NCBI RefSeq assembly: GCF_001421765.1
Contig: NZ_LMLA01000001.1
Location: 402,885-466,884 of the forward strand
DNA: 64,000 nt
Source of the DNA: Sphingomonas sp. Leaf32
Lineage (GTDB): Bacteria > Pseudomonadota > Alphaproteobacteria > Sphingomonadales > Sphingomonadaceae
Direction: 5' to 3'
Both the position numbers and the translations under genes were made by a program. Every line of letters begins with the position of its first letter. The stretch's first letter is position 1. Under the pieces are notes generated by a model that was not told the DNA's origin, searched no databases, and saw nothing but the letters and a program-made list of their open reading frames with translations. Shown one piece after another: positions 20,469 through 29,472 of this stretch.

Positions 20469-21077
20469 ATGACGACGAGTTCAAACGCCGCGACCCGACG
20501 GAAGCCGCGCGGCGTACCATCGCCAGCCGGCATTTTCCTGCGCGGGTTCGTGAAGCATCCGGTGATGGTCGGATCGGTCATCCCGTCGTCGAACAAGCTG
20601 ATCCGCAAGATGCTGGGCCCGATCGACTGGGCCAATGCGAAGGTCGTGGTGGAATATGGCCCGGGCGTCGGCACCTTTTGCCGCCCGATCCTGCAGCGCC
20701 TCGCGCCCGATGCGCAGCTGATCGTGATCGATACCAATCCCGATTTCATCGACTATCTGAACGCGACGATCCTCGATTCGCGGTTCTCGGCGGTGCACGG
20801 GTCGGCGGCGGACGTCGAACGGATCGTGGCGGATCATGGCCATGCCCATGCCGATTACGTCCTGTCTGGCCTGCCCTTCTCCACGCTGCCGCCGGGCATC
20901 GGTGACCGTATCGCCGCCGCGACGCAGGCGGTGTTGCGGCCGGGCGGCGCGTTCCTCGTCTACCAGTTCAACCCGCGTGTCCGCGACTTCCTCGACCGAC
21001 AATTCGCGCGGATCGACCATGACATGGAATGGTGGAATGTCCCCCCCGCCCAATTGTGGTGGGCGTGGAAGGATTGA
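20469..21077 (+). CDS. Phospholipid N-methyltransferase-like SAM methyltransferase
   Basis: A 202-residue class I methyltransferase with motif I VVVEYGPGVGTFCRPIL and the second-strand acidic residue in LIVIDTNPDFIDYL. It also has LSGLPFSTLPP, a motif I associate with the PmtA / rRNA-dimethyladenosine-like group that methylates phosphatidylethanolamine. The N-terminal FVKHPVMVGSVIPSS also fits that group. Substrate assignment is inference. It lies just upstream of the type III PKS operon on the same strand. Confidence 0.8.
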   Translation: MTTSSNAATRRKPRGVPSPAGIFLRGFVKHPVMVGSVIPSSNKLIRKMLGPIDWANAKVVVEYGPGVGTFCRPILQRLAPDAQLIVIDTNPDFIDYLNATILDSRFSAVHGSAADVERIVADHGHAHADYVLSGLPFSTLPPGIGDRIAAATQAVLRPGGAFLVYQFNPRVRDFLDRQFARIDHDMEWWNVPPAQLWWAWKD

Positions 21078-21115
21078 TCGGGTAGCATATCGGCTTTCCG
21101 CGCGTTGAGCGCCGG

Positions 21116-22195
21116 ATGACCACCGCCCCCGCGCCCGTCGCTTGGCTGAACGCCGTCGCGACCGCGACCCCCTCGCACGATATTCACCACGCCTTTATCG
21201 GCTGGGCGCGAAATCGTTTGCCCGGGCGGGAGGCAAGGCTGTTCGACCGGATGGTCGAGCGGGCCGGGATCGGCCATCGCTGGTCGGTGCTGCCGATCGG
21301 CGCCGATGGCGGTTCGCCGGTCGCGCCGGGCGGTTTCTATGCCGATGCCATGCCCGGCACCGCCGCGCGGATGACGATCTATGCCGATGCCGCACCGACG
21401 CTGGCAATCGATGCGATCGACGCGCTGGCGCGGCGGGTGGCGCTGGACGGGATCACCCATCTGGTGGTGGCGAGCTGCACCGGTTTCGTCGCGCCGGGCA
21501 TCGACCAGATCATCGCCGCGCGCATCGGCCTGTCGCCTCGGGTCGAGCGGCTGCTGGTCGGGTTCATGGGCTGCTATGCCGCCGTCGCCGCACTGCGCAG
21601 CGCGCGCCACATCGTCCGGTCGCAGCCCAAAGCGCGCGTGCTGGTGGTGACGGTCGAGCTGTCGACGCTGCACCTGCAACCGGCGACCACTCTGGAGCCG
21701 TTGCTGGCGATGCTGCAATTCGGCGACGGAGCCGCCGCCGCGCTGGTCACGGCGGACGCAAAGGGCTTCGCGATCGAGGCGCCGTTTGCAGCGACCCTGC
21801 CCGATTCGGCGGCATTGATCCGCTGGGACATCACCGATGCCGGCTTTGCGATGCACTTGTCGGGCGAGGTGCCGGCGCGCATCGCCCAGGCGCTGACCGA
21901 TCCCGATTTCGCGAGCGCCGCGACCGGCGGGCGCGCCTTGTCGAGCGTCGATGGCTGGGCGGTCCATGCCGGCGGGCGATCGATCCTCGACGCGGTGGAG
22001 CGCAGCCTGTCGCTCTCGCCGGACGCATTGGCGGCGTCGCGTGCGGTGCTGGCGGCCAATGGCAACATGTCGTCGGCGACGCTGATGTTCGCGCTGGCGG
22101 TGATGCTGGATGGCCCGCCAGTGTCGAACGGCATCGCGCTGGCCTTCGGCCCCGGCCTTGCCGCCGAGGGTTTCGGCTTTCGGAGCGCTGCATGA
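21116..22195 (+). CDS. Type III polyketide synthase
   Basis: A 359-residue chalcone/stilbene synthase-like homodimeric enzyme that extends an acyl-CoA starter with malonyl-CoA without carrier proteins. The catalytic triad is Cys153 (LLVGFMGCYAAVAALR), His284 (WAVHAGGRSILD) and Asn317 (NGNMSSATLMF). The GFGPG-like loop appears as ALAFGPGLAAEGF. Starter unit and product (alkylresorcinol, alkylpyrone or other) cannot be predicted from sequence alone. Its stop overlaps the next methyltransferase start (ATGA), so the two are translationally coupled. Confidence 0.94.
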   Translation: MTTAPAPVAWLNAVATATPSHDIHHAFIGWARNRLPGREARLFDRMVERAGIGHRWSVLPIGADGGSPVAPGGFYADAMPGTAARMTIYADAAPTLAIDAIDALARRVALDGITHLVVASCTGFVAPGIDQIIAARIGLSPRVERLLVGFMGCYAAVAALRSARHIVRSQPKARVLVVTVELSTLHLQPATTLEPLLAMLQFGDGAAAALVTADAKGFAIEAPFAATLPDSAALIRWDITDAGFAMHLSGEVPARIAQALTDPDFASAATGGRALSSVDGWAVHAGGRSILDAVERSLSLSPDALAASRAVLAANGNMSSATLMFALAVMLDGPPVSNGIALAFGPGLAAEGFGFRSAA

Positions 22196-22878
22196 GCTTT
22201 CCCCGTTCCCATGCCGAAGAGGCGATGGACGACCCCGCGCTCGATCCCGCCATCTATGCAGCGGTGCTGCGCGATCTGGCGCAGGTCAATGTGGTGACGA
22301 TGGCGGCGCGACCGACGCTGGCGTTCCTCGACAGTGTCGTGCGGCGGGGCGATCGGTTGAAGCTGCTGGACGTCGGCTATGGCGACGGCGACATGCTGCG
22401 CCGGATCGCGCGCTGGGCGACAAAGCGCGGCGTGCAGGCGGAACTGGTCGGCATCGACCTGAACCCGCACAGCGAGGCCATCGCCCGTGCCGATACGCCG
22501 CCCGATCTGCCCATTGCCTATCGCACCGGCGACTATGCCGATCTGGCGGGCGAAGGCTGGGACGTCATCGTCTCCAGCCTGGTCGCGCACCACATGACCC
22601 GGCCCCAACTGGTCGCGTTCCTGCGCTTCATGGAAGGCGAGGCCGCGCGCGGCTGGTTCGTCAACGACCTGCATCGCCATCGTTTCGCGCATCAGGGCTA
22701 TCCTTTGCTGGCGACGTTCATGCGCTGGCACCGCATCGTCCGCGCCGACGGCACGCTGTCGATCGCCCGTTCCTATCGCCCCGCCGAATGGCCTCCGATC
22801 CTTGCCGACGCGGGGATCGACGGGGCCGAAGTCCGGCGGCGCTTTCCGTTCCGGCTATGCGTCGAACGTCGGCGCTGA
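22192..22878 (+). CDS. Class I SAM methyltransferase of the type III PKS operon
   Basis: A 228-residue UbiE-like methyltransferase: motif I LKLLDVGYGDGDMLRRIA, then ELVGIDLNPHSEAIA, and later WDVIVSSLVAHHMTRPQLVAFL. In such clusters this enzyme probably methylates the polyketide ring oxygen or carbon (inference). It overlaps the PKS by four bases and the oxidoreductase by 22, which binds the three genes into one operon. Confidence 0.88.
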   Translation: MSFPRSHAEEAMDDPALDPAIYAAVLRDLAQVNVVTMAARPTLAFLDSVVRRGDRLKLLDVGYGDGDMLRRIARWATKRGVQAELVGIDLNPHSEAIARADTPPDLPIAYRTGDYADLAGEGWDVIVSSLVAHHMTRPQLVAFLRFMEGEAARGWFVNDLHRHRFAHQGYPLLATFMRWHRIVRADGTLSIARSYRPAEWPPILADAGIDGAEVRRRFPFRLCVERRR

Positions 22879-23972
22879 TCGCGGGCGGCGGCCCGGCGGG
22901 GTCGGTCGCCGCGTTGCTGCTCGCACAGGGCGGCGCATCGCCACTGGTGCTGGAACGGTCGCGCGAGCCGCAGGATGCGCTGTGCGGCGGGTTCCTGTCG
23001 TGGCGGACGCTCGAATCGCTGGCGGGCGCAGGAATCGATCCGGCGATGCTGGGCGGCCATGTCGTGCGCCGCGTCGTGCTGTTCACGGGCAAGGGCCGCG
23101 CCGAATCGCCCCTGCCCGCCCCCGCTATCGGCCTGTCGCGGCTGCGGCTGGATGCGCTGCTGCTCGATGCGGCGCGGCGGGCCGGCGCGGGGGTCGAGCG
23201 GGGCGTCACGATCCGCTCCGCCGAGGGGACGATGCTGCACACCGGCGACGGCGCGACGGTCACCGGCGACACGCTGTTCCTCGCCACCGGCAAGCACGAT
23301 TTGCGCGGGGCGATGCGCGATGCGGTAGTCGGCGACGATCCGGCGATGGGGGTGCGGGTTCGGCTGGCGCCGCATCCGACGCTCACCCGGCTGGTCGGCG
23401 ATGCGATCGAACTGCACGCCTTTGCCGGGGGCTATGGCGGGCTGGTGCTCCAGGAGGACGGCAGCGCGAACCTGTGCATGGCGTTGCGGCGGTCGCGGCT
23501 GCGCGCGGCGGGCGACCTGCCCGGGCTGCTGCGGGTGCTGGGCGACGCCATGCCCGTGCTGGGGGAGCGACTCGCGCATATGCGCGGTGTGGCCGCGATC
23601 GATGCCATCGCCAACGTTCCCTATGGCTGGCGGGCGCGGGGTACGGTGCCCGGCGTCTATCGGCTGGGCGACCAGGCCGGGGTGATCCCGTCGCTGGCCG
23701 GTGAAGGCATGGGCATCGCCATCGCCAGCGCGATCCGCGCCGCACGCCATTGGCAGGCACACGGCCCGGTGGGCGCACCGGAGTTCCAACGGTCGTTGCG
23801 CCAGCGCCTGCACCGCCCGATCGCGCTGGCCGGATGGCTGCGGACGCTGGCCGAACACCCGGCGGGCCACGGATTGCTGCTGGCCGGCGGGCGGATACCG
23901 GCGCTGGTCGGCGCGGCGGCGCGCTGGACCCGGATCGATTCCGTCAGCCGCCGTTCATCGTTCTCGGCCTAG
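22857..23972 (+). CDS. FAD-dependent oxidoreductase of the type III PKS operon
   Basis: A 371-residue flavoprotein of the geranylgeranyl-reductase / aromatic hydroxylase superfamily. The dinucleotide-binding motif is IAGGGPAGSVAALLLAQGG at the N-terminus. The second FAD motif, VYRLGDQAGVIPSLAGEGMG, is typical of the family GD box. No signal peptide. It probably hydroxylates or oxidises the type III PKS product (inference). Its ATG lies inside the methyltransferase gene (22-bp overlap). The product class is not predictable. Confidence 0.87.
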   Translation: MRRTSALIAGGGPAGSVAALLLAQGGASPLVLERSREPQDALCGGFLSWRTLESLAGAGIDPAMLGGHVVRRVVLFTGKGRAESPLPAPAIGLSRLRLDALLLDAARRAGAGVERGVTIRSAEGTMLHTGDGATVTGDTLFLATGKHDLRGAMRDAVVGDDPAMGVRVRLAPHPTLTRLVGDAIELHAFAGGYGGLVLQEDGSANLCMALRRSRLRAAGDLPGLLRVLGDAMPVLGERLAHMRGVAAIDAIANVPYGWRARGTVPGVYRLGDQAGVIPSLAGEGMGIAIASAIRAARHWQAHGPVGAPEFQRSLRQRLHRPIALAGWLRTLAEHPAGHGLLLAGGRIPALVGAAARWTRIDSVSRRSSFSA

Positions 23973-24048
23973 CGCGCGCCATTCCCAATGCGCCCATGCG
24001 TCCGGGGCTTGTGCCGCCGGGGGCGGGCGCGGTATCCGGCGCATTCCC

Positions 24049-26202
24049 ATGGCACGCACTCCCCAAAGCCCGCAGAAGCGGCCCGCCGCCGCCCCATCCC
24101 GCTGGTGGCGCATCCTGCGTTGGGTGCTGGGGATCGGTTTCGGCCTTGCAGCACTCGCCGCGATCGCGCTGGTCGTCGCGGTCTATAACGCCAAGTCGAA
24201 CCTGCCGAGCTTCAACCAGCTTAAATCCTCGCCCAACGGACAGATGATCCGGGTACGCGCGGCCGACGGGTCGATCCTAGTGTCATTGGGGCCGAGCTAT
24301 GGGGAATGGATACCCTATGCGCAGATACCGGCGGCGATGCGCGACGCGATGGTATCGGTCGAGGATCGCCGCTTTCGATCGCACTGGGGCGTCGATCCGG
24401 TGGCGCTGGCGCGTATTACCAAGTTCGCGATCCAGACGCGCGGCACCGGCCGCCGGCTGCAGGGCGCGTCGACCATCACGCAACAGGTCGCGCGCACCAT
24501 CTTCCTGTCGAACAGCTACACGGTCGGGCGCAAGTTCCGCGAGATCATCCTCGCGCTGGCGCTGGAGCGGAAATTCACCAAGAACCAGATCCTCGAACTG
24601 TATCTGAACAAGGTGTATTTCGGCGGCGGCGCATACGGCATCGACGCGGCGTCGCGGCGGTTCTTCAACCATCCCGCGACCAGCCTGTCGCTGTCCGAAG
24701 CCGCCGTCGTCGCCGGGCTGGTCAAGGCGCCGTCGCGCTATTCGCCGACCGCCGATGCCGAGGCGGCCGTGGGCCGCGCGGGCGTCGTGCTGAAGCTGAT
24801 GCAGGAAACCGGCGCGATCACCGCCAGCCAGGCGATGGATGCCGATCCGCAGGCGATCAAGCTGGCCCCCGAACCGCAGCAGAACAGCGTGCGCTATTTC
24901 ACCGACTGGGCGCTGCCGCAGCTCGAAACGCTGATCGACGAAACCGAAGCGCCGCTCGACGTGTGGACCACGCTCGATCCGGCGATGCAGAAGAGCGCCG
25001 ACACCGCGATCCGCGCCAATGCCCCCGCCGGGGTGCAGGGCGCGCTGGTCGCGCTCGATCGCGACGGTGCGGTGCGGTCGATGGTCGGGGGCAAGGATTA
25101 TGTGTCGTCGATCTACAACCGCGCGACGCAGGCGACCCGCCAGCCGGGGTCGGCGTGGAAGCTGTTCGTCTATCTGGCCGCGCTCGAAGCCGGGATGAAT
25201 CCCGACAGCCAGGTCAACGATGCTCCGGTCACCATCGACGGCTGGAGCCCGCGCAACAGCTCGCGCCGCTATAGCGGGCAGGTGTCGCTGCGCACCGCCT
25301 TTGCCTATTCGCTCAACACCGTGTCGGCGCGGCTGGGGCAGGAGGTCGGCTTCGCGACCGTCGCCGACATGGCGCGGCGCTTCGGCATCACCACCCCGGT
25401 CAACACCCGGCCGGCGATGGTGCTGGGTACGTCGGACGTGCGTTTGCTCGACCTGACCCGCGCCTATGCCTCGGTCGCGAGCGGGGGCACGGCGGTCGTG
25501 CCCTATGGCATCACCCGCGTCACCGCCAACGGACAGCTCATCTACCAGCATCAGGTCGACAGCTCGCGCGTGCTGGTCGCCCCCTATGTCGCGCAGCAGA
25601 TGACCGACCTGCTCCAGACGGCGGTCAACACCGGCACTGGACGCGCCGCGCAGATCGGCCGCCCGGTCGCGGGCAAGACCGGCACCACCAGTTCCTACAA
25701 GGACGGCTGGTTCATGGGCTTTTCGTCGGGGATCACGACCGGCGTGTGGATGGGCCGCGACGATGCGAAGCCGGTCGGCGGGTTGCAGGGCGGCACCGCG
25801 CCGGCCCGCGCCTTCGCCGCGTTCATGCGACAGGCGGTGGCCAACCGCCCGGTCGAGGAGTTCAATACCAAGGTGACGCTGCCCGAATGGCAGGAGGAGC
25901 CGGACGCGGAGAGCTATTACGGCGCGCCCGACGACCGGGTCTATGTCGATCCCGACGGCAATCCGGTCGAACAGCCCGGCGCAACCCCGCCCGACGCCCC
26001 GACCGACGACGGCGACGCGGCGATCCCGCCGCAGCAGCGCGCGCCCGACGAACAGCTCGATCAGGAATGGATCGACCGCGCGCTCGGCCGGGGTCAGCGT
26101 CCCGACCAGCCGGCGCCGGTACAGCGTCGCCCGGCCCCCGACCGCCGCCAGCCGCCACCGGCGGATCGTTATCCGGAAGAGGACGCCCGCCCGAACCAGT
26201 GA
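24049..26202 (+). CDS. Class A penicillin-binding protein (second copy)
   Basis: A 717-residue bifunctional PBP. It has a transmembrane anchor at about residues 21-46 and a GT51 domain with the catalytic Glu105 in VSVEDRRFRSHWGVD and GASTITQQ at 139-146. The transpeptidase has SAWK (368-371), SLN (421-423) and KTGTT (543-547). It lacks the long insert of the PBP1A at 2-4.5 kb. It ends in a proline- and acidic-rich tail of about 80 residues (640-717) of unknown role. Its 3' end overlaps the convergent metallopeptidase gene by 34 bp. Confidence 0.94.
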   Translation: MARTPQSPQKRPAAAPSRWWRILRWVLGIGFGLAALAAIALVVAVYNAKSNLPSFNQLKSSPNGQMIRVRAADGSILVSLGPSYGEWIPYAQIPAAMRDAMVSVEDRRFRSHWGVDPVALARITKFAIQTRGTGRRLQGASTITQQVARTIFLSNSYTVGRKFREIILALALERKFTKNQILELYLNKVYFGGGAYGIDAASRRFFNHPATSLSLSEAAVVAGLVKAPSRYSPTADAEAAVGRAGVVLKLMQETGAITASQAMDADPQAIKLAPEPQQNSVRYFTDWALPQLETLIDETEAPLDVWTTLDPAMQKSADTAIRANAPAGVQGALVALDRDGAVRSMVGGKDYVSSIYNRATQATRQPGSAWKLFVYLAALEAGMNPDSQVNDAPVTIDGWSPRNSSRRYSGQVSLRTAFAYSLNTVSARLGQEVGFATVADMARRFGITTPVNTRPAMVLGTSDVRLLDLTRAYASVASGGTAVVPYGITRVTANGQLIYQHQVDSSRVLVAPYVAQQMTDLLQTAVNTGTGRAAQIGRPVAGKTGTTSSYKDGWFMGFSSGITTGVWMGRDDAKPVGGLQGGTAPARAFAAFMRQAVANRPVEEFNTKVTLPEWQEEPDAESYYGAPDDRVYVDPDGNPVEQPGATPPDAPTDDGDAAIPPQQRAPDEQLDQEWIDRALGRGQRPDQPAPVQRRPAPDRRQPPPADRYPEEDARPNQ

Positions 26203-26963
26203 AGCGCGGCCCCGTCCGCCCGCAGCCAGCGGCGGGCATCGTCCGGGTCGCCTTCGAACAGGTCGGCGACCAGCGCGTGGAAATCGGGGCCGTGGTGCAT
26301 GTGGACGCGGTGCGCGACCTCATGCGCGACGGTCGCGCGGCGGACGAAGCCGGGGGCGAGCAACAGCCGCCAGCTATAGCGGATCGTGCCGTCGCCGCTG
26401 CAACTGCCCCAGCGCGCCTTGGGATCGCCGATCGCGACGGTCGTGACGGTGACGCCGGCCTTAGCCGCATAGTGCGCGGTGTCTTCGGTCAACTGGCGCA
26501 GCGCCTCGCGCTTCAGCCAGCGTTCGATGCGGATGGGGAATTGGTCGGCCGGGCCGCCGCACGTCAAAACCCATTCGTCATCCCGGCGCAGGCCGGGATC
26601 GACGGATACGGGCGGCATCGAAGGAGTCGCGTCGTCCCGTGACCATGGACCCCGGCCTTCGCCGGGGTGACGTGGCGTTTGATGGGACGTCAGGGTGACA
26701 ATCCTCGACGCCCCCTCCCGCCACACCAGCCGCACCGCACGATCCGCCACCGGCACCACCGCGCCGTCGACGAACGGCCGCCCCTGCGGCAACTTCGCGC
26801 GCTGCGCCGCGATCCAGTCGGCCTTTTCGCCGGCCCACGCCACCGCCTTGGCCAGCGCCATCCGCTTCGGCACGGTCAGCCGCACGCGGCCTGTGGCCGG
26901 ATCGACCGACAGCCGCGCGACGCGGGCGCGGGGGTGGCGGACGACCTCCAGCCCGTCGATCAC
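26169..26963 (-). CDS. YgjP-like (DUF45) zinc metallopeptidase with in-frame REP insertion
   Basis: A 264-residue protein with the zinc motif HEVAHRVHMHHGPDFH (residues 214-229) and GDPKARWGSCSGDGTIRYSWRL, diagnostic of the YgjP/M48-like family, whose role is poorly known. The family is usually about 230 residues. The extra length is residues about 98-129 (PRHPGEGRGPW ... VDPGLRRDD), translated from a complete REP-like pair at 26576-26672 that keeps the frame. The GTG start overlaps the upstream YcgN stop by four bases. Confidence 0.88.
   Translation of the reverse strand: MIDGLEVVRHPRARVARLSVDPATGRVRLTVPKRMALAKAVAWAGEKADWIAAQRAKLPQGRPFVDGAVVPVADRAVRLVWREGASRIVTLTSHQTPRHPGEGRGPWSRDDATPSMPPVSVDPGLRRDDEWVLTCGGPADQFPIRIERWLKREALRQLTEDTAHYAAKAGVTVTTVAIGDPKARWGSCSGDGTIRYSWRLLLAPGFVRRATVAHEVAHRVHMHHGPDFHALVADLFEGDPDDARRWLRADGAALHWFGRASSSG
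26576..26672. repeat. Paired REP-like hairpins inside a coding sequence
   Basis: The left unit CGTCATCCCGGCGCAGGCCG continues to GGGATC; the right unit is GACCCCGGCCTTCGCCGGGG followed by TGACG. It is inserted in frame into the YgjP-like gene and translated in the minus direction as about 32 residues with no stop codon. The left unit matches that at 16661 over 25 bases. Confidence 0.85.
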
Positions 26964-27394
26964 AGCGTCCGGTCGGTCAGGTGATGTTCGAGGTCGCCGA
27001 CGTCATTCTCCGACACCGTCCAGCCACGCGTCGACTGGCCGGCGGTGTGGACACTCTCCCGGTCGCCGCTGTTGAGATAATGCCAGTCGGGCAGCTTCTT
27101 GCCCTCGTTCCGCAGCCGATAGGCGCAGGTCGAGGGCAGCCATTCGATGTCGCCGACATTGCGCGCGTTCAGCCGGACGCATTCGGGGACATAGGCATGG
27201 CGGTGGCGATAGTCGCTGCACTGGCCCATGCGCCGGTCGAGCAGCTTGCACGCGACGTTGGTCGCATGGATCTCGCCGGTATCCTCGTCCTCCAGCTTGT
27301 GCAGGCAGCATTTGCCGCAGCCGTCGCACAGCGCCTCCCACTGCGCACGGTCGAGCGCGGCGAGCGGCAGGTCCTCCCAGAAGCGCCCGCTCAC
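26960..27394 (-). CDS. YcgN-family cysteine-cluster protein (UPF0260)
   Basis: A 144-residue protein of the YkgJ/YcgN zinc- or iron-binding group. The conserved cysteines sit in LCDGCGKCCLHKLEDEDTGE, TNVACKLLDRRMGQCSDY, VPECVRL and STCAYRL, and the family string LPDWHYLNSGD is present. A GTG start at 27394 is preferred because it overlaps the SCO stop codon (GTGA); a GTG at 27403 is also possible. Function unknown; metal binding is inference. Confidence 0.9.
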   Translation of the reverse strand: MSGRFWEDLPLAALDRAQWEALCDGCGKCCLHKLEDEDTGEIHATNVACKLLDRRMGQCSDYRHRHAYVPECVRLNARNVGDIEWLPSTCAYRLRNEGKKLPDWHYLNSGDRESVHTAGQSTRGWTVSENDVGDLEHHLTDRTL

Positions 27395-27984
27395 CGGACC
27401 CACTTCTTCAGTTCGGCGGCGACCGCCTCGCCGCTTTCCTCCTGCGGCAGCAACGCGACCGGCTGCCCCCTGGGATTCATCAGGATCGCGGTGCGGCTAT
27501 GGTCCATCAGATATTCGGTGGCACCGGGCGACTGCTGCTTGGCATAGGTCACGCCGTACGCCCGCGCGGCGTCGGCGATCGCCTGCGCACTGCCGGTCAG
27601 CCCGACCATGCGCGGGTGAAAGGCCGATACGAACTTGCCGACCACCGCCGGCGTGTCGCGTTCGGGATCGACCGTGATGAAGATCGGCACGACCTTCGCG
27701 CCCAGTTCCGGCTCTTCCGCCTCGAACGCCTTCACCCCGGCCGCGATATTCTGGACATCGACCGGGCAGACATCGGGGCAATAGGTATAACCGAAATACA
27801 TGATCCGCCATTTGCCGGCGAAGTCGGTATCGCGCACCACCCGCCCCTGCCCGTCGGTCAGCACGAACGGCCCGCCGATCCGCGCACCGGCCAGCGGCGC
27901 GGTCGGGGCCGGTTCGGGCGCGCTCCCGCAGGCGGCAAGGGCCAGCGCGAGCGCCGGGGCAAGAGGTCGCAGGATGCTGTTCAT
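27391..27984 (-). CDS. SCO1/SenC-family copper chaperone lipoprotein
   Basis: A 197-residue protein that delivers copper to the CuA site of cytochrome oxidase or acts as a thiol-disulfide factor. Lipobox LAAC is followed by a thioredoxin-like fold. Copper ligands are CPDVC (C69, C73) and a distal histidine in LMDHSRTAI (H162). It ends with the typical VAAELKKWVR helix. It is the promoter-proximal gene of the SCO-YcgN-YgjP run. The start was taken at the ATG giving a normal signal peptide; an ATG 15 bp upstream is possible. Confidence 0.93.
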   Translation of the reverse strand: MNSILRPLAPALALALAACGSAPEPAPTAPLAGARIGGPFVLTDGQGRVVRDTDFAGKWRIMYFGYTYCPDVCPVDVQNIAAGVKAFEAEEPELGAKVVPIFITVDPERDTPAVVGKFVSAFHPRMVGLTGSAQAIADAARAYGVTYAKQQSPGATEYLMDHSRTAILMNPRGQPVALLPQEESGEAVAAELKKWVR

Positions 27985-28053
27985 GGTGTTGCCAGCCATG
28001 ATCTGATAGGCGACGCCTTGCAAGCCGCGTAACGTCCTTTGGAGCCTGTCCCC

Positions 28054-28650
28054 ATGCCCGTCCTCCGCCTCGTCCTCGCCGCCGCGCTGATGCTGCCCGC
28101 CGCCGCGGGGGCGCAGCAGATGTCGCCGGGCTATCTGTTCCTGAAGGCGATCCGCGACGAGGACGGGAACAAGGTCAACGACATTCTCGGCCAGCCGGGC
28201 CAGACGATCATCAACACCAAGGACCGCACGACGGGCGAAGGCGCGCTGCACATCGTCGCCAAGAGCGGCAACCTGACCTATCTGCGTTTCCTGCTGGCCA
28301 AGGGCGCGAACCCCAATCTGCAAGACAATCGCGGCAACACGCCCGCGCTGCTGGCGGTGGAATCGGGATCGGTCGAGGCGATCAACGCGCTGGCAGGGCG
28401 CAAGGCGAACCTGAACCTGGGCAACGGCAGCGGAGAAACCCCGCTGATCCGCGCGGTGCAGTTGCGTAACCTCGACATGGTGCGCGCGCTGGTCGCCGCC
28501 GGTGCTAATCCCGACCAGGCCGACGTGATCGCCGGCCTGTCGGCGCGCGACTATGCCAAGCGCGATACGCGCACGCCCGCGCTGCTGAAGCTGCTCGACG
28601 AAGCGCCGACGGCCAAGCCCAAGACGGCGGTCGCGGGGCCACGGCTCTGA
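28054..28650 (+). CDS. Exported ankyrin-repeat protein
   Basis: A 198-residue protein with a signal peptide (MPVLRLVLAAALMLPAAAGAQ) and about four ankyrin repeats, recognisable by EGALHIVAKSGNLTYLRFLL, GNTPALLAVESGSVEAINAL and GETPLIRAVQLRNLDMVRAL. It is probably periplasmic, with a protein-binding role that is not known. The ATG at 28054 was preferred over a TTG at 28039. It is divergent from the SCO gene and convergent with ssb. Confidence 0.88.
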   Translation: MPVLRLVLAAALMLPAAAGAQQMSPGYLFLKAIRDEDGNKVNDILGQPGQTIINTKDRTTGEGALHIVAKSGNLTYLRFLLAKGANPNLQDNRGNTPALLAVESGSVEAINALAGRKANLNLGNGSGETPLIRAVQLRNLDMVRALVAAGANPDQADVIAGLSARDYAKRDTRTPALLKLLDEAPTAKPKTAVAGPRL

Positions 28651-28707
28651 TATTGCGGCGCCGTCCACAGACTTATCCACAGGCTTCGGACGGCCGACAC
28701 CGCCGAT

Positions 28708-28760
28708 GAAACGAAACCGGCCCGCCTTCCCCCAACAGGAAAGCGGGCCGGTTTCGTTTC
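28708..28760. terminator. Bidirectional terminator between the ankyrin gene and ssb
   Basis: A perfect 18-bp stem: GAAACGAAACCGGCCCGC (28708-28725) with GCGGGCCGGTTTCGTTTC (28743-28760), 17-base loop. Its T-rich outer ends (GTTTCGTTTC) on either strand suit termination of both convergent genes. Confidence 0.75.
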
Positions 28761-28779
28761 GCCGTGGCGATCGGCACGA

Positions 28780-29355
28780 TCAGAACGGCACGTCGTCGTC
28801 CAGATCGTCGCCGAAGCCACCGCCGCTGCCACCGCCGAAATTGCCGCCCTTGTTACCGCCCGAGTTGAACCCGCCGCCGCTGCCGCCGGCGCGCGCACCG
28901 CCCGACGATCCGCCGCCATAGCCGCCGCCCGAACCGCCGCCGAAATCATCGCCGCCGGCAAAGTCGCCACCGCCACGGCTGCCGCCGCCGCCCTGTGCGC
29001 CGCCGGGACCGTCGAGCATCGTCAGCACGCTGTTGAAGCCCTGCAGCACGATTTCGGTGCTGTACTTGTCCTGGCCCTGCTGGTCCTGCCACTTCCGCGT
29101 CTGCAGCTGACCCTCGATGTAGACTTTCGATCCCTTGCGCAGGAACCGCTCGGCGACGTTGGCCAGCCCTTCGTTGAAGATCGCGACCGAATGCCATTCG
29201 GTCTTTTCCTTCTTCTCGCCGCTGTTGCGGTCCTTCCACGATTCCGACGTCGCGATGCGCAGGTTCACGACCTTGCCGCCATTCTGGAACGACCGCGATT
29301 CCGGGTCGCGGCCCAGATTGCCCACGAGGATGACTTTATTGACGCTGCCAGCCAT
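28780..29355 (-). CDS. ssb: Single-stranded DNA-binding protein
   Basis: A 191-residue SSB. The OB fold (residues 1-110) has [29 protein letters not shown] and [14 protein letters not shown] long glycine-rich linker follows, then the acidic tail DDDVPF at 186-191 that recruits partner proteins. The linker has repeated GGG blocks, usual for Alphaproteobacteria. It protects ssDNA in replication, repair and recombination. Confidence 0.97.
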   Translation of the reverse strand: MAGSVNKVILVGNLGRDPESRSFQNGGKVVNLRIATSESWKDRNSGEKKEKTEWHSVAIFNEGLANVAERFLRKGSKVYIEGQLQTRKWQDQQGQDKYSTEIVLQGFNSVLTMLDGPGGAQGGGGSRGGGDFAGGDDFGGGSGGGYGGGSSGGARAGGSGGGFNSGGNKGGNFGGGSGGGFGDDLDDDVPF

Positions 29356-29472
29356 GGCGCAGTTCTCCGAGAAAGATATAGTCCGGCTTCCTATGCCACC
29401 GGACGGCGGGATGCCAGTGCTTGCCGTGCAACCAGCCCAGGTTCAAGATGCCCGGTTATGGAGGAGCCGTAT

